Assembly: GCA_026075535.2 (NCBI GenBank)
Contig: AP026541.1
Coordinates: 8,494,001 to 8,558,000 of the forward strand
From: Tricholoma matsutake
Taxonomy: Eukaryota; Basidiomycota; Agaricomycetes; Agaricales; Tricholomataceae
DNA: 64,000 nt
Direction of reading: 5' to 3'
In this document: positions 32,603 through 44,439 of the stretch, one piece after another
Numbering within the stretch: position 1 is the stretch's first letter
Layout: every line of letters begins with the position of its first letter
Translations under genes and position numbers: made by a program
The notes under the pieces: model-generated
The model's input: the letters and a program-made list of their open reading frames with translations, nothing else
What the model was told of the DNA's origin: nothing
Databases searched by the model: none

Positions 32603-34268
32603 GTTATCGAAGAGAGAGTCGGATACTCTTGAGGTACGTCCGAATATTGGTAAAGATGATCAGGGAGAAATTCTTCCCTTTATACGAAATTACCATCAGA
32701 TGTATGTGCACAAACAGCCATTCGCCATGTCCTACTAGTACGAGTAACCGCGCCGCGGCACGGTTCAGTGGTTTACTTCCGGCATACTAGCTGATCGGGT
32801 CCCCTTACTCAAATATATCTGACATAGCTGGATCTTTCATTTGTCCCTCGATCGAGATGGTATCCGATTTCAGTGCTAGACCATAAATGGTTTCCCCTTA
32901 GCGGCGATCCTATACAGTTCTATGCGTATTCGTTTCGCGCCGTGAGTTGCTGTGACCTGACAACTCTCCGCTTTGAGAATTGATATCAGTTGGATAAGCA
33001 GTGTGATGTATCAAAGTCATATATATCCAAATTTCTAGTAAAACACGAATTCGGGAGATCTATGACGGTATTTTTCATCGGAAATTCGGACGCTTTGCAT
33101 CCAATTGCGAACAACCACGGCCATGATGTTTGGTTCTAAAGTAGGGCAAAGTCCAAACAATGCCGGCGCCGTTGTACGTTGTACTCATCACCAACTTACT
33201 ACTTAAGTAGTGAGTGCGCATTGGTGTCATCGCTCAGCGCTAATTAGTGTCCGATCACTCATGCATAGGATCCAGTTTCCAATATGTCAAAGTTGGCAAG
33301 ATGCTCTTCTTCCGAAAGTCATAATTATATTATAGACTCATCAGGACAGTGGCGCGTGGGAAATTGCCAATGACCACTGGATACTTACATAGAAGGATAC
33401 TTAGAATAGATTTGTCCTGTTGGGGAACAGCTAGCTCCTGTATAGCAAGGAAAAAACGTGTGCGCTACGGGATGCTGGTTTATCATGATTTGAATATGTA
33501 TAATGTCCACGAAAAAAAAAAGCTAAGCACCCATCTTCCCACCCAAATAATAAACCCACTTATAGGTAGTTCTGGTTCTGGTTCTGGCTAAGCTCTGGCA
33601 CACCCACTGAGTGGGAATCGCCGTGGGCGGTGTTTTCATAATCGTACAAACTGTTTCAGGATCAAATCTGTCTGGCCAAGCGCATCCCAGACATTGAGTT
33701 GAGCAACAAAGGGAGGACTTTTTTGAAGATTATTTGAGAAGGGTAGCGAGCTCGAGGAAGTGATGACTAGGACTACGATTTGTTTGTATGATGATCAATG
33801 ATCCGTCGAGGGTAGTTAGCTGGCCTTACTATTAGTCTTTCGTAGGCGTTAAGATGGGTAAACAAGCCGAGAGCTCTGGCCGTGGGAACAAACTGACCAG
33901 CTCACCCATATATTCTAAACAACTTAGTACTTGGACTTGCTTGTGGTTGGAGGATAATAATACATTAGACCTTTTCAATGCTATGCCTCGGGCGCAAGCT
34001 CAAGGGAAGCGGTTAGGTGCTGGACATTGGCCATTGGCACATGATTTCAAAAGTTGCAGCTGGCCTAGTCAAGTGCAAGTTCTTAACTCACGGGGATCTC
34101 AAAGGGCCAGCCTACATATAGGCATCCAATTCCTTTCGAACCAAGAACGTTTCGGGTTCATGACAGTCCAACATTTGTTCTATTCTCAACGTATATGACA
34201 CACATATTCATAATAATGAACTAAATGTCAAGCTAACGCAGAGAAATGACCAGCACATACAATACCCT
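32603..34268. other. Intergenic region, no gene recognised
   Basis: It holds the IDO promoter (right of 32602) and the 3' flank of the hydrolase gene. An open frame at 33854-34198 (+) has no family features and unremarkable composition, so it is not called. A short ttctggttctggttctgg run lies near 33570-33590. There is no RNA gene and no transposon terminus, although this is the longest gap in the gene island. Confidence 0.4.
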
Positions 34269-36185
34269 TCAAGGGCGATTGGGCGAGTGTTTCCACTTCA
34301 GCCAAACGAAATTACCATCCCCGTTGTCTACCACCTCACACTTGCGATTGGCGACCTCTAGAACCTTTTCCTTGACACCCAATTTCCCTTGGCGAAGATC
34401 ATTGAATTTTGAAACCAGCTCGTCAAGGCGGAGACCAGTGCCTCCGCCGGAAGTGTGAGAACCACGGACGAGCGAGCCAATTTCATCTTCGGTGGGCAAC
34501 GCATATTTCATTGGCTTCCTGGTCGCGATGCTCGAATCGGCAGGGATCATCAAAGTAGGCACCAGGTTTAAGTATGGAGAAGTCGGGTCAAAGAATCGAG
34601 ACACGATCTCATCAGAAACCTCGTTCAGCGAAGTGGGAGACCAAGGAGGCCGTCCCGGTGATTTTTCTACTACCACCGCCCTGACACCAGCGAAAAAATC
34701 GGGACTTGCACCGTTCTAGGCATTCCTTGTCAGAAAGAAATATTTGTATGATGTATAACAGATTGAGACTCACACAATAGGCGGTTGCGATCTTTAATTC
34801 CATATCTAATGCCTCCAAAAGCGTCATGTTCTTGCCTTTGCGGATTGCCTTCAAAGCGACCTTTAGACTTGTGGGGCTTCGAAGGTTCAAGATTGTTATG
34901 GTTTCTGCTGCCCACTGGCTGATAGCAGCATCCTTGTGATTCACGAATGACTCTAGATCTTTGAAAATCTCTTCGACCTGGTCATGCCGGAACGCAAAGT
35001 CGAGTGCATCCCGTTTATTGCCAGTGAATGACTTGGGCGCCTCGTCCGGTTGACGTTCCGACGAAAACTCCTCAATAGTGCTGTCAATCACGCTAGGGTG
35101 AGCATTCTCGAGGACTGCCAGACGGTCAAGAAGCATCGGGATTCTTCGCGAAGGGACGTAATGGGTCGCGAAACCAAGTTCACTGGTCCAAGTGTTAAGA
35201 ATCCGCACGCATGAAAGAAGTAGATGAAACGCTTACAACACAGCTCTTCCCTTCAGTTGATGAGATGTCAGCGCGAGATACGTACCTATCTCACCATCCA
35301 TTCGAGACAAGAAGTAGCTGCCCCCTACGTCAGGACAATAGCCGATTTTCGTTTCAGGCATGGCGAAAGTAGTGTTTTCCGTGGCAATTCTGAAATGCGC
35401 GTGTGCAGCAAGTCCGGCTCCGCCGCCCACTGCGCTGTTACTTTAGTGATCAACTATGAATGCAGCGACTGCTACATACGTGTATGCCCATCCAGTATAG
35501 TTACGTATGGTTTTTGTAATACAGCCAAAATGTAATCCAATTCAAACCTGTGTGGGTTTAATACTCCATCAAATCAGGCATCAGTTACTCCTTACTCTCT
35601 TTTGAAGAAATCAATTGCCCTAGGTCGTGTAGCAGGATCTGCTGCATCATTGATAACGCCTTGCCGTCCCTAGAGCATTAATATCACCGGAATGCTGTAC
35701 TTGCTTAAATTGGCTCACTTTCGACGTCACCTCCAGCGCAAAATGCTCGCCCTACACCGGCGCCCACTATGGTTCCGCACAGATCGGAAGCGCTCCATTC
35801 CTAGAGGTTCAAAAGATCAACAGATGTCATGATAACATCACGACCAGTAAGCAAACCTCGATCTTAGGATGGAGAAGTGAGAGCATGGGTTCATTTAGGG
35901 CATTCAGCTTCGATGGCCGGTTGAGGATGTACATCCGTACAGCCAAATTGGATTTGAACAACACCGGGGACTGCCAATGATACCCGTGTAAGCCAGCACG
36001 TTGCCAGCACGTTGAAAACAATTGGAGCGTACCTCCGATGGGTCCGCGGAACTAGAGGTAGACATCATATGTTGGGCAATGGCATGTGTCCTGTGTGAAG
36101 CGCGACAGGCACTACGAGACATACCCCTGAGGCTGACGGTCAGCATGCGGATGAGCAGCAACCGTGGACTTAGGTGCAATACCAT
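34269..36185 (-). CDS. 3-hydroxyisobutyryl-CoA hydrolase, mitochondrial (enoyl-CoA hydratase/isomerase fold)
   Basis: Eight exons (36185-36033, 35970-35857, 35800-35719, 35659-35596, 35547-35480, 35429-35237, 35182-34774, 34715-34269) give about 509 residues. The crotonase fold is clear: [28 protein letters not shown] (oxyanion-hole region), [80 protein letters not shown], then [18 protein letters not shown] and [15 protein letters not shown]. The PDVGGSYFL signature separates HIBYL-CoA hydrolases from true hydratases. The enzyme hydrolyses 3-hydroxyisobutyryl-CoA in valine catabolism. The Arg-rich, acid-poor N-terminus suits a mitochondrial presequence. The start could also be the ATG at 36146 (496 residues), and neither context is strong. 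It is head-to-head with the tubulin cofactor gene. Confidence 0.93.
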
Positions 36186-36250
36186 CTGAGGTTAGGGTTC
36201 GATTGTTCCGAGTTCCGAGCTCCGTTCATCGAGTTCTAAACTTCTCACCG
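36186..36250. promoter_or_regulatory. Shared divergent promoter, HIBYL-CoA hydrolase / TBCE
   Basis: Only 65 bp separate the outermost start codons of the two diverging genes (104 bp if the hydrolase starts at 36146). Transcription start sites and promoters must overlap each other or the 5' coding ends. A short near-direct repeat, gttccgagttccgagctcc at about 36206-36224, lies in the gap. No TATA-like box is obvious. Confidence 0.5.
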
Positions 36251-38289
36251 ATGAATCTGCCATCTGAAGGAACTCGTATCAATCTTTCCGGACATCTGGG
36301 GACGGTACAATTTATCGGACCCGTCGATAACACAAGTGGCGTCTGGCTGGGCATTGAGTGGGATGATCCTGAACGTGGCAGACATGATGGTATCAAAGAT
36401 GGCAACCGTTACTTCACTTGTCGGTAAGGTCATTGATGACTGGTGCTCTATCCTTCTCGCCAGTTCAGCATGGATATCTAGGGTTCGAAATGCCGGATCT
36501 TTTATCAGACCATCGGCCAATATATCCTACGGCAAATCATTTCTAGACGCCTTGACCTCTAAATATATCGAGGCACTTCACGGCCCTGAATCTCAGGAGA
36601 AAGTATTGTTAGGGTCTTCGCGGGGTGCCATAGTGGTTGAAGCAGTTCGTTTGGATAAAATCAGAGGTAAACTTGCGAGTCTGGAGCAATTGCGCGAAGT
36701 AAGTTTGGACGACCAACATCCTGCAAGGAGTGATCCTGTAGGTGCAATCTGGGGTACATGTCCGAGTGAGTACAAATAATAGCTTCTTTCTTTAAGTGCT
36801 TTCGAAGATTGCATTTCGCCAGATATCCGAGGACTTGATCTTTCTACAAGTTTGCTACCAAGTTGGGATGTGGTTGCCATGATCGCGAGGGAACTTCCTG
36901 CTCTACAGCGGTTGGCTTTGAAGTCAGTCGCCCACTCGTACGCTCTTGTTTTTTTCTATATATGTTTTGTCCAGTCGAAATAGGCTCCAGCCAGCCACAG
37001 ATCACGGTGTCATGATAGACGCTTTCAAAAACCTGACTGAATTACAGCTAAATGGCACATTAATTACTTGGCTGGAAATGCAAACAGCCATTGCCGACAT
37101 GCCCAATCTGCGGCTTGTCGAAATGGGCTACAATAAGCTAGCAACCCTGTCTCCTCTAGATAACAGTTTGCCCACCAACGGGGCCCTTCAAGTGATCAAC
37201 CTTGATAGCAATTTGTGCTCCGACTGGGTTAATGTCTGTGAATCATTGCAGCAATATGTGTCGTATGTTCTCTCTTGACATCGAGATGTCTTCATTCATC
37301 CTTGCGGCAAGGTTGGAGCGTGTCCTCTTGACATCTAACTGCATCGGATCCATTCCTCTGCCAACAACTACCCAACAGCGGTTCTATTCTTTGAAACACA
37401 TCTCTCTATCCTTTAATAATCTGAATACCTGGGGTGACGTGGACGCGCTGTCATTCTGGTGCCCAGCCCTGGAAACTCTGACGTTATGCGGAAATCCGTT
37501 AATTGGTGATACATTGCCAGAACCGGTCTGTTGCATTATTTCTGATTTGAAATATGATTTCATAGATCGCGAAGTTGCGCGTTACACGCGACCAATTACG
37601 GTAGCCAAGCTTCCTTCCTTATTGGCTTTGGATGGGGCACTAGTGTGTACCTATATCCTTGATCCAACGTCGCAACCTAACCATATGGAATAGATACCAC
37701 CGAAAGAACGCACTGACAGTGAAATTTTTTATTTATCTCATGTCATGCAACAACTTGTGTCAGAAGACCAGCGGGTCCAGGCACATCCACAGTGGCTAAC
37801 TTTATGCGCGAGTGTGTATCTTGTTTATTTGGCTCTGTCGTTTGCTTAATTCTTCTATCAATCATAGAGCATGGCAGACCTGATAAATCTCCGAATAGCC
37901 AAGCGCTTCAGGACAAGCTCAGCAACCGTCTCATTGGTACGTGTGTCACGACTTACGCATAGATCGCGAGATATATGCCACGCATAGCTTTAAATCTTTA
38001 TCGAAGCCCACTTCTGCCCTTCGACCTTTCTGAAACGCAGATTTCCCTTGAATCTTCCGAGCCCGTCGTACTGCATGTTCTACCCACCATGTCGCTGCGA
38101 ACCCTTCGAATGAAGGTATGCAAAGTAACCAAAGAACGCAATGCCGACATAGGATTGTGGCTGATATTAGGTGGTGGGTTACTGAGGAAGCTTCAGGTTG
38201 AAAATGATAGCGAAGAATTAGATTGGCTAGGTCTTGAAGATGGATCAAGTATTATGTTCCATATAGCAGTGCATTCTAGACAAAATTAA
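36251..38289 (+). CDS. Tubulin-specific chaperone E (tubulin-folding cofactor E)
   Basis: Nine exons (36251-36423, 36482-36765, 36823-36922, 36975-37262, 37312-37505, 37566-37642, 37694-37811, 37868-37936, 37988-38289) give 534 residues. At the N-terminus is a CAP-Gly domain (INLSGHLGTVQFIGPVDNT..VWLGIEWDDPERGRHDG, then YFTCR and GSFIRPS). The middle has leucine-rich repeats (LTELQLNGTLITW, LRLVEMGYNKLATL, ALQVINLDSNLCSDW, LKHISLSFNNLNTW, LETLTLCGNPL). SEIFYLSHV follows. At the C-terminus is a ubiquitin-like domain (MSLRTLRMKVCKVTK...LGLEDGSSIMFHIA). TBCE binds alpha-tubulin and works with cofactors C and D in heterodimer assembly and disassembly in the cytoplasm. The intron at 37506-37565 is 60 nt, so retention would stay in frame (554 residues). 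The first acceptor could alternatively be 36463. Confidence 0.93.
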
Positions 38290-38682
38290 CTACAACACTG
38301 CAACAGAATATCAAAACCAGTAGATTTTGCTTCAGCGGTTGTGTCGGCAAAAGCTTGATGTAATGTTGCAAAAGCGACAGCATGTCAGCCACACGGCAAA
38401 CTTGATTCCCTCAATGTTGGAGAAATTATTAATGCTTGTTAAACGCGTTTACCTTTTCGTTTATGGTTGCCGGACCACTGTACTAGCGTAAGGTTTATCG
38501 ATATCCTTATGTGTGCGACTGCGCGTTGACCAACGGAGCATTGAGAAGTACACGGTCCGCCTAAACAAACACCAAATTCGAGGAGAGAAGACCAAGACAG
38601 AAGATACCACCATTGAACGCCGTTCGTCCAACCGAAGCCGACCGCCGCGAAGCTCGTACTCGTACCCAGTCCAAAGAATCAC

Positions 38683-40174
38683 TCAACGTGACGACCAACC
38701 GCCTTCCCCGTTCGCGTGCCTCGGAGGCCTGTCCTCGAAGCGTTCATCTTTTTCGTCGCGTCTTCTGTCGTCCCTGCGTCTGTCGTAATCATCCCTGCGA
38801 CGTTCAAGATAATAATCAGGCGCTCTGCGGTCATCATAGCCTCCTCGCCGGTAATCATCGTACCCTGCAGGCCTTCTATCATCAACCTCCCTCCGGGGGG
38901 GTGGAGACCTGGGTGGACGACGATCTTCAAATTCAGCGGGGGCGCGACGAGGAGGCGATCTGGATCGTTCACGACGGTAGGCCCTGTCCTCTCTATGACG
39001 GTCGTCCCTATAACGGTCTTCGCGAGGGTCGCCACGTCGGTCATCGCCACGTCGGTCATCACGACGATAGTTATCGGGACCACCCCGCTGTACATTATGT
39101 TAGCATGTATGGACATGTAAGTTCGTACATACACTTACACTGTCGTCGAATGCCACACGGACGGGCCTACCACGCAGGTCCTTACTATCCAATTCTCTGA
39201 CAGCGCGATCCGCGTCCTCTCGGGATAGGTATTCAAGAATGCTGCGGCCTGATTGAGTGACACAACGATCAACGGCTAATAGGCATACCCTTGGCCCGGT
39301 ACATCGCGGTCGATGTCAGCAAAAGAAACACTGCCAGCATCGCGACCGAAGTCTTTCAAGTCCTAAGAGCAGTGACAAATTAGGGTCCGTCCTTCCATAA
39401 TGGGAGGGGCAAGGTCCACAATCCAGGAAGCACTACAAAGCGAGTCCGAAGAGCTTCGAGTAAGGTCCAAACATTACCCGCTGCCAGTAGGCGAAACGTA
39501 AACAAAAGCCGTACAAGGCGCCATAAATTAAAGGATTCCAAAGTGGATCGCGCATGCCTAGTAGGAGGGGAAGAATTGCATACCTGCCAACTGGTGTCGC
39601 GAGAAACCCCGGAGACGATGATACGGATGCCCGGAGGCCGACGCGACCTCGGAGCACTGCAAAAGTATGAAGAGTCAGATTTCAATTTCCCATTGTCTTC
39701 AAGCATACCCATAGTTTCGCTCTTCGTAATGTTCACGGCGAGGTCGACTCTCTTTAGCGAACTCGACTACGATGCTGAAAAAAACGGTTAAGATGGCATG
39801 ATAAGTACACCGGGGGCCTCACTTCGCGCCCATGAAGGGTTTTCCGTTGAGATTCTGAACTGCATCATCCGCATCCTATGTAACTATATTTAAACACAAA
39901 TCCTGCAATGAATAGTAGCGGCTTGCCTTCGCATTTTCAAACTCTACAAAACCGAAACCTGCAGTTATATTCTTATTTTCCAATATTAGCAAGTATTTTA
40001 TGCTAGAACGAACCAGTCATGACACGGCAGTCAATGATACGACCATAGCCTTCAAAAAACTTGGAAACATCGTCCGAGCGCGCATCAGTAGGCAATCCTA
40101 TTCCAGACATGTAAGATGGCGATGCTTTGAGCAAGGGGATACAACTTACTGCCGAGGTACAGTCGTCTTGCCAT
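38683..40174 (-). CDS. SR-type splicing factor, SRSF1-like, two RRMs
   Basis: Nine small exons (40174-40150, 40097-40014, 39958-39927, 39875-39823, 39774-39709, 39656-39584, 39362-39289, 39241-39139, 39087-38683) give 304 residues. RRM1 (residues ~4-75) has RLYLGRLPTDARSDDVSKFFEGYGRI and the RNP1-like FGFVEFE. After a short linker comes a pseudo-RRM (~95-165) with SWQDLKDF, the invariant heptapeptide of SR-protein pseudo-RRMs. The tail (170-304) is a long run of RD, RR, DD and GG with RSRSPPRR. SR proteins bind exonic enhancers and recruit U1/U2 components, and the RS tail is phosphorylated. One intron (39926-39876) begins with GC instead of GT. The gene is convergent with TBCE (393 bp between stops) and 195 bp from the NFS1 stop. 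Confidence 0.92.
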
Positions 40175-40368
40175 GGTGGGTAAGAGGAAAAGAACAAGAA
40201 CGTCTGAGTTTCAAATGCTGTTGCATTTACAAACTCCATCGCTATATTATTCATCAGCATCAGGGGCACGGACCATCATAAATAGTAACAAAACAATATT
40301 TAAAGTATCCAGCAAAAAACTTGGTTGTAATTAATATACATGGTAGATGGTAGAAGCAGGAAGAAGTT

Positions 40369-42362
40369 TTAGTGTTGCGACCAGTCTATGGAATTTATGT
40401 CGATACCCTCTTGCACCATTTCCCACAACGGGCTACGGCACGTTCAGCCGGTTGTTCAAAGATCAGCAGGTCGGCGAACTCACCTCATCTCTCGGAGTCT
40501 ATGAACAGTCTGTACAATGTGCTTCACGACAAAATCAATTTCAGCCTCCGTGGTGAAACGGCCGATACCGAATCGCAACGACGAATGTGCCATATCTTCA
40601 GCCGCGCCTTAGAGGAAACGAAACAGATTCAGAATGGAATGATCAAGCAAATCAAGTCCTTTACCGAGCGCTCGCAACACATATGATGGCTCAAGCGATG
40701 CTGAAGTGCAAGCACTGCCCGACGACAAAGCAATGTCCTAGAACGCAGATTGAGGTGTATACTTCCAAGCAAAATCTGATCAAGGCAAACCTTCAAGGCC
40801 ATCAGGAGACTCTCTCCCTCCACATAAGAGAAACTGAGGTTGACGCATCCTGGGTAACCGTTGACATCTCCGTTTCGTACAACGTGCTCAACCTGTGCAT
40901 TGATGCTTTGAATCAAGCGATTCGAGAGCTCTTTGATCCGGGCATGGTCCCGCTAATAAAGGAGGAAAACGAAAAGATCAACATACTATCTCAGAATGAG
41001 GCAGAAAAACCAATGCTTCAAAGAAATATCAGTACCCCTGCACATTAGTCATCGTCAAGCTGGGATGTAGATCAAGCCACACGACTCCACGGTGTTGCGT
41101 GCATTTTCATCAAGGAGCAAGTAAACTGAATCCCGCACTCACTTTCATTTCTTGTTTAGCAATTCGAGCAGCTTCACCGATACCCACGACAAGAGCAGTT
41201 GGTAGGGTACCGCTTCTCAGCCCACGTTCTTGTCCGCCGCCACTCATAATCGGCTCCAGTCGCACTCTCGGCCGTCGCCGCACATACGCAGCCCCCACAC
41301 CCTTGGGTCCATATAGTTTGTGCCCAGAAATACTCATGAGATCGACGTTCATTTCGTTAACGTCCAGAGGGATCTTTCCCACAGCTTGGGCAGCGTCTGT
41401 ATGCAAATACACCCCGCGGTGCTTTCGCAAAAGATCGCCAATCTCCTTCATTGGCTGAATGACACCGGTTTCGTTGTTGACCGTCATGATTGAAACGAGT
41501 GAAGTGTCTGGACGGATAGCAGCTTCCAAGACATCCAAGGAGACGACGCCGTTTGTTTCAACGGGTAGGTAAGTAATTTCGAAGCCTTCTTCTCCCAGTT
41601 TTCGACATGAGTCCAGTACACATTTATGTTCCTGCGCAAGTGAGAAATGTCGATAAATATGAGATTGACAGAAGAGACGCACAGTCTGTGTTGTGATAAT
41701 GTGTCTCTTTTTTTCCTTGTGAAACCGTGCAACACCTTTGATCGCCATGTTATTTGTCTCTGTCGCTCCAGACGTGAATACAATGTCCTTGGTGTCGGCA
41801 CCAATCAGGTCCGCGACATGCTAATTTCCGCCATTAGAGTTCAACTTGAAATTAGACAACACTGCCTGTCATACTTTGCGTGCATCCTCCACGGCTTGCT
41901 CAGCCTCCCATCCATACGCATGTGTGCGACTATGCGGGTTGCCGTACTGGTCAGTGAGGTATGGTAGCATGGCATCAAGCACACGAGGATCGATAGGTGT
42001 CGTGGCCTAAAAAACAAAAAATATGGGATTCATGGTGGCTCTATTTGCAACATACTTGCATATCCAGATATATCGGCCGAGGCTTCTCCTTCAAGGAATT
42101 TTCCCGACGAGGCATCTCCAATTTGAAACCCAACATATCTGCACAAAGAGCGATATTAAGAAAGTCAAGAAGTATAGAACACTACATAACTACCTGGGCT
42201 TGGGGCAAAATGGCTATCATCCTGGTAAATAGGAGGGACATTGACAACACTGGCTCTGTCTGCGGTGGAAGGTTGAACGAGCCCACGACGACTGGGTATC
42301 ACTGAAAGCGACAACCTTGCAGACGTTCTCCGAACTGCATTCTGCGTAAGTCTTGAAAACAT
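40369..42362 (-). CDS. NFS1: Cysteine desulfurase, mitochondrial
   Basis: Nine exons (42362-42194, 42138-42056, 42006-41875, 41820-41683, 41631-41143, 40952-40791, 40737-40665, 40607-40484, 40432-40369) give 477 residues. The Arg/Ser-rich start ([19 protein letters not shown]) is a mitochondrial presequence. Core motifs follow: [68 protein letters not shown], and [12 protein letters not shown] with the PLP lysine near residue 279. Next are [24 protein letters not shown] with the catalytic cysteine near 401, and [15 protein letters not shown]; the C-terminus is [11 protein letters not shown]. The enzyme takes sulfur from cysteine as a persulfide for Fe-S cluster assembly on ISCU and for tRNA thiolation. 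One intron (41142-40953, 190 nt) is about three times longer than the others. Confidence 0.96.
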
Positions 42363-43330
42363 GATGGTTGGTCGTGTCGTGAAGTAATTAATACGCTCCA
42401 AACGAGACAAAGCATGTCACGTGGATACGAAAGCCGAAAATCTCCGAAGTCCTAAAATTAATCGGCGGAACTTGGGTGGAACAGGAATCCCGAACCTACC
42501 GGTTCGGGAAGCCGCGGTACTGACGTAAATTCTGCTGTTTTCTCGGCAACAACAAAAAAACTGAGTGCCCAGAATGTTTCGATAAATGCTAAATTGCTAG
42601 GGAAAAAAAATCAAATGTGCAACGGCCATGAAGATGGTTCTCAGAAATTAACATCAATAGAATCTGTAAGATGAAAACTGACATGCAAAGCAGTGGGCAC
42701 AAGTTACTGTTACATGTCATGCATTCAATGCAATACACACGTTTTTGTGATCCAATACACTGGTGCCCCTAGAGAAATGATTTTCAACAGGCAGGAAATT
42801 AGGCAATGGAAATCCTCTTTCTCTCTTTCCTTTTTCGGTGTATATATTCCCGCTACTTTAGTACCAGAAAAAGGGCTTTCCGATTACTCTAATAACGTTA
42901 TTAGCCACGGCAATTGCTGGGCATATAATAACTTTCATCTCCCTTAGATGTAGCTCTGTCTCTATTGCTATGTTGTGTTGCATGTGAGTAGTACAGTAAT
43001 AACATGATCTCTATGCCTTTTCAAAAAAGCATTTTGGCTGCTGTGAGCTGAGCAAATTGAGGTAATGTTATTGGGCAGCAGTAGCACTGCCACAACATCA
43101 GGAAAACCGCATGTCGTGTGGCAAGGTGTGGTTGGTATGGCACCATACTGACCAGTCATTCTATACTACCATATGTGAGAGTAGAAGCATAATATTTATG
43201 CGAAGCTAGTTTTTGATTGTGGTGATCACATTCAAGTGTGGGAGCCACTAACATGGGTAGTGCTATTATATCAAAGTAATTCTAACGCATTACTCTTATC
43301 ACATTGGTTCATTTTTGAAACTTGTTGTAT
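42363..43330. other. Right edge of the gene island, no gene
   Basis: It contains the NFS1 promoter region (right of 42362) and then AT-rich sequence with no readable domain. The transition to repeat-associated sequence falls within this stretch. Confidence 0.4.
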
Positions 43331-43847
43331 TCATGCCATAATACAAAAAATAAACATAACGTCTGAAGTACCAGGACTACTCCTACTCATCATCAGATAT
43401 GGTGATAAACTGTGAGGATCATTCTCAGTTGTGTTGTCATTGAGCAAATCATCAAACAAATCTGGATCAATCATCTGCGTGGCAAGGCAAAAAACTTCCA
43501 ACCATTGCTGCTCAGATTTTGCAAGCTGCTTGATTGGCACCAGATATGCAGTGGCATGCAAGGCCCATGGGTTCTCCAAAAAGCTTTTCTTCTCCATGTT
43601 CTGCTTTGTTGGTTCTTTTCCAGAACTCCATAGCAATAGGATGCACTCATTCTAGGTGAGTAGTGTGAAATCCATGTGATAGAGTAATAAGATAGGAGAA
43701 CACAAACCGCAGCTGCACAGAGTGCCAAAGCTCCGATAGGTTTGCCGTGAGTGCTGTCCCATTTCAATATAATCTTCAGATGGCTTTTGAAGAGTGCCAT
43801 CATCATGTCAGATCTGAATGAGCCTGATTTCATCTTCAACAGGAGTC

Positions 43848-44273
43848 TGTAAGGGGACTAGGGGGGTGCCCTGTGTGTTTTTCCTATTTTTTATGTTCGT
43901 CCTATATTTTTCCCCACCTCATTTCCTTCTATTCTTCATTTTCTATGATTTTTCCGGATTTTATTACTAATTTTCCCTTGCTATCATGTTTGTACATGTT
44001 GACACTTTTATATTTAGAGGCGGAGTACCCCTTCCGACACATACCCCTTGGTATGATGTCATTCGGCGGCCTTGATCCGCCTATCTCTGCCTTTTTCTAT
44101 TTTTAGGTTATATTTGATTTTTGTCGTCTTCACATATACTGGGCATCAGCAAGGGGATCCTTAGAGTTTTCTCTTTGGATTTCCCTTTGCTAGGTGTGTC
44201 CCCAATGCCTGTATTATGTAGTATAATTTTAACTTCGGATTTCCCTTTGCTAGAGGCTTAGGTTGCCCTTATA
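43848..44273 (+). repeat. 5' LTR of the chromovirus
   Basis: This 426-bp copy is identical in length to the 3' copy and differs at five transitions clustered at about 44033-44095. A 77-codon Phe/Leu-rich open frame inside (43873-44106) is chance sequence in the LTR and not a gene. Confidence 0.95.
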
Positions 44274-44439
44274 GTAGAAAACTCTCCCCTAAGGCCCAAA
44301 AATCACGAACGCGCTGCCCAAGATAGGCAGGTACGGACTGGACGACGCTTCCCAAAGCTCCACAGAGTCCCTACACACTGTTCCAGATAATCTCGCCTTT
44401 ATTACGCCGCCATTTTCGCCAAACGCGCTCCCTAGCGAC

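Noticed and set aside
33854..34198. 114-residue plus-strand open frame in the island's largest gap
   Set aside because: No recognisable motif, no splice or homology support; composition like intergenic DNA.
38461..39134. Val/Ile/Met-rich minus-strand and Ile/Val-rich plus-strand open frames
   Set aside because: Shadows of the RD/RS-rich last exon of the SR protein, whose repetitive codons keep other frames open.
43873..44106. 77-codon hydrophobic open frame, also present at 49501-49734
   Set aside because: It lies wholly in the chromovirus LTRs, so both copies are one LTR sequence and not a membrane protein gene.
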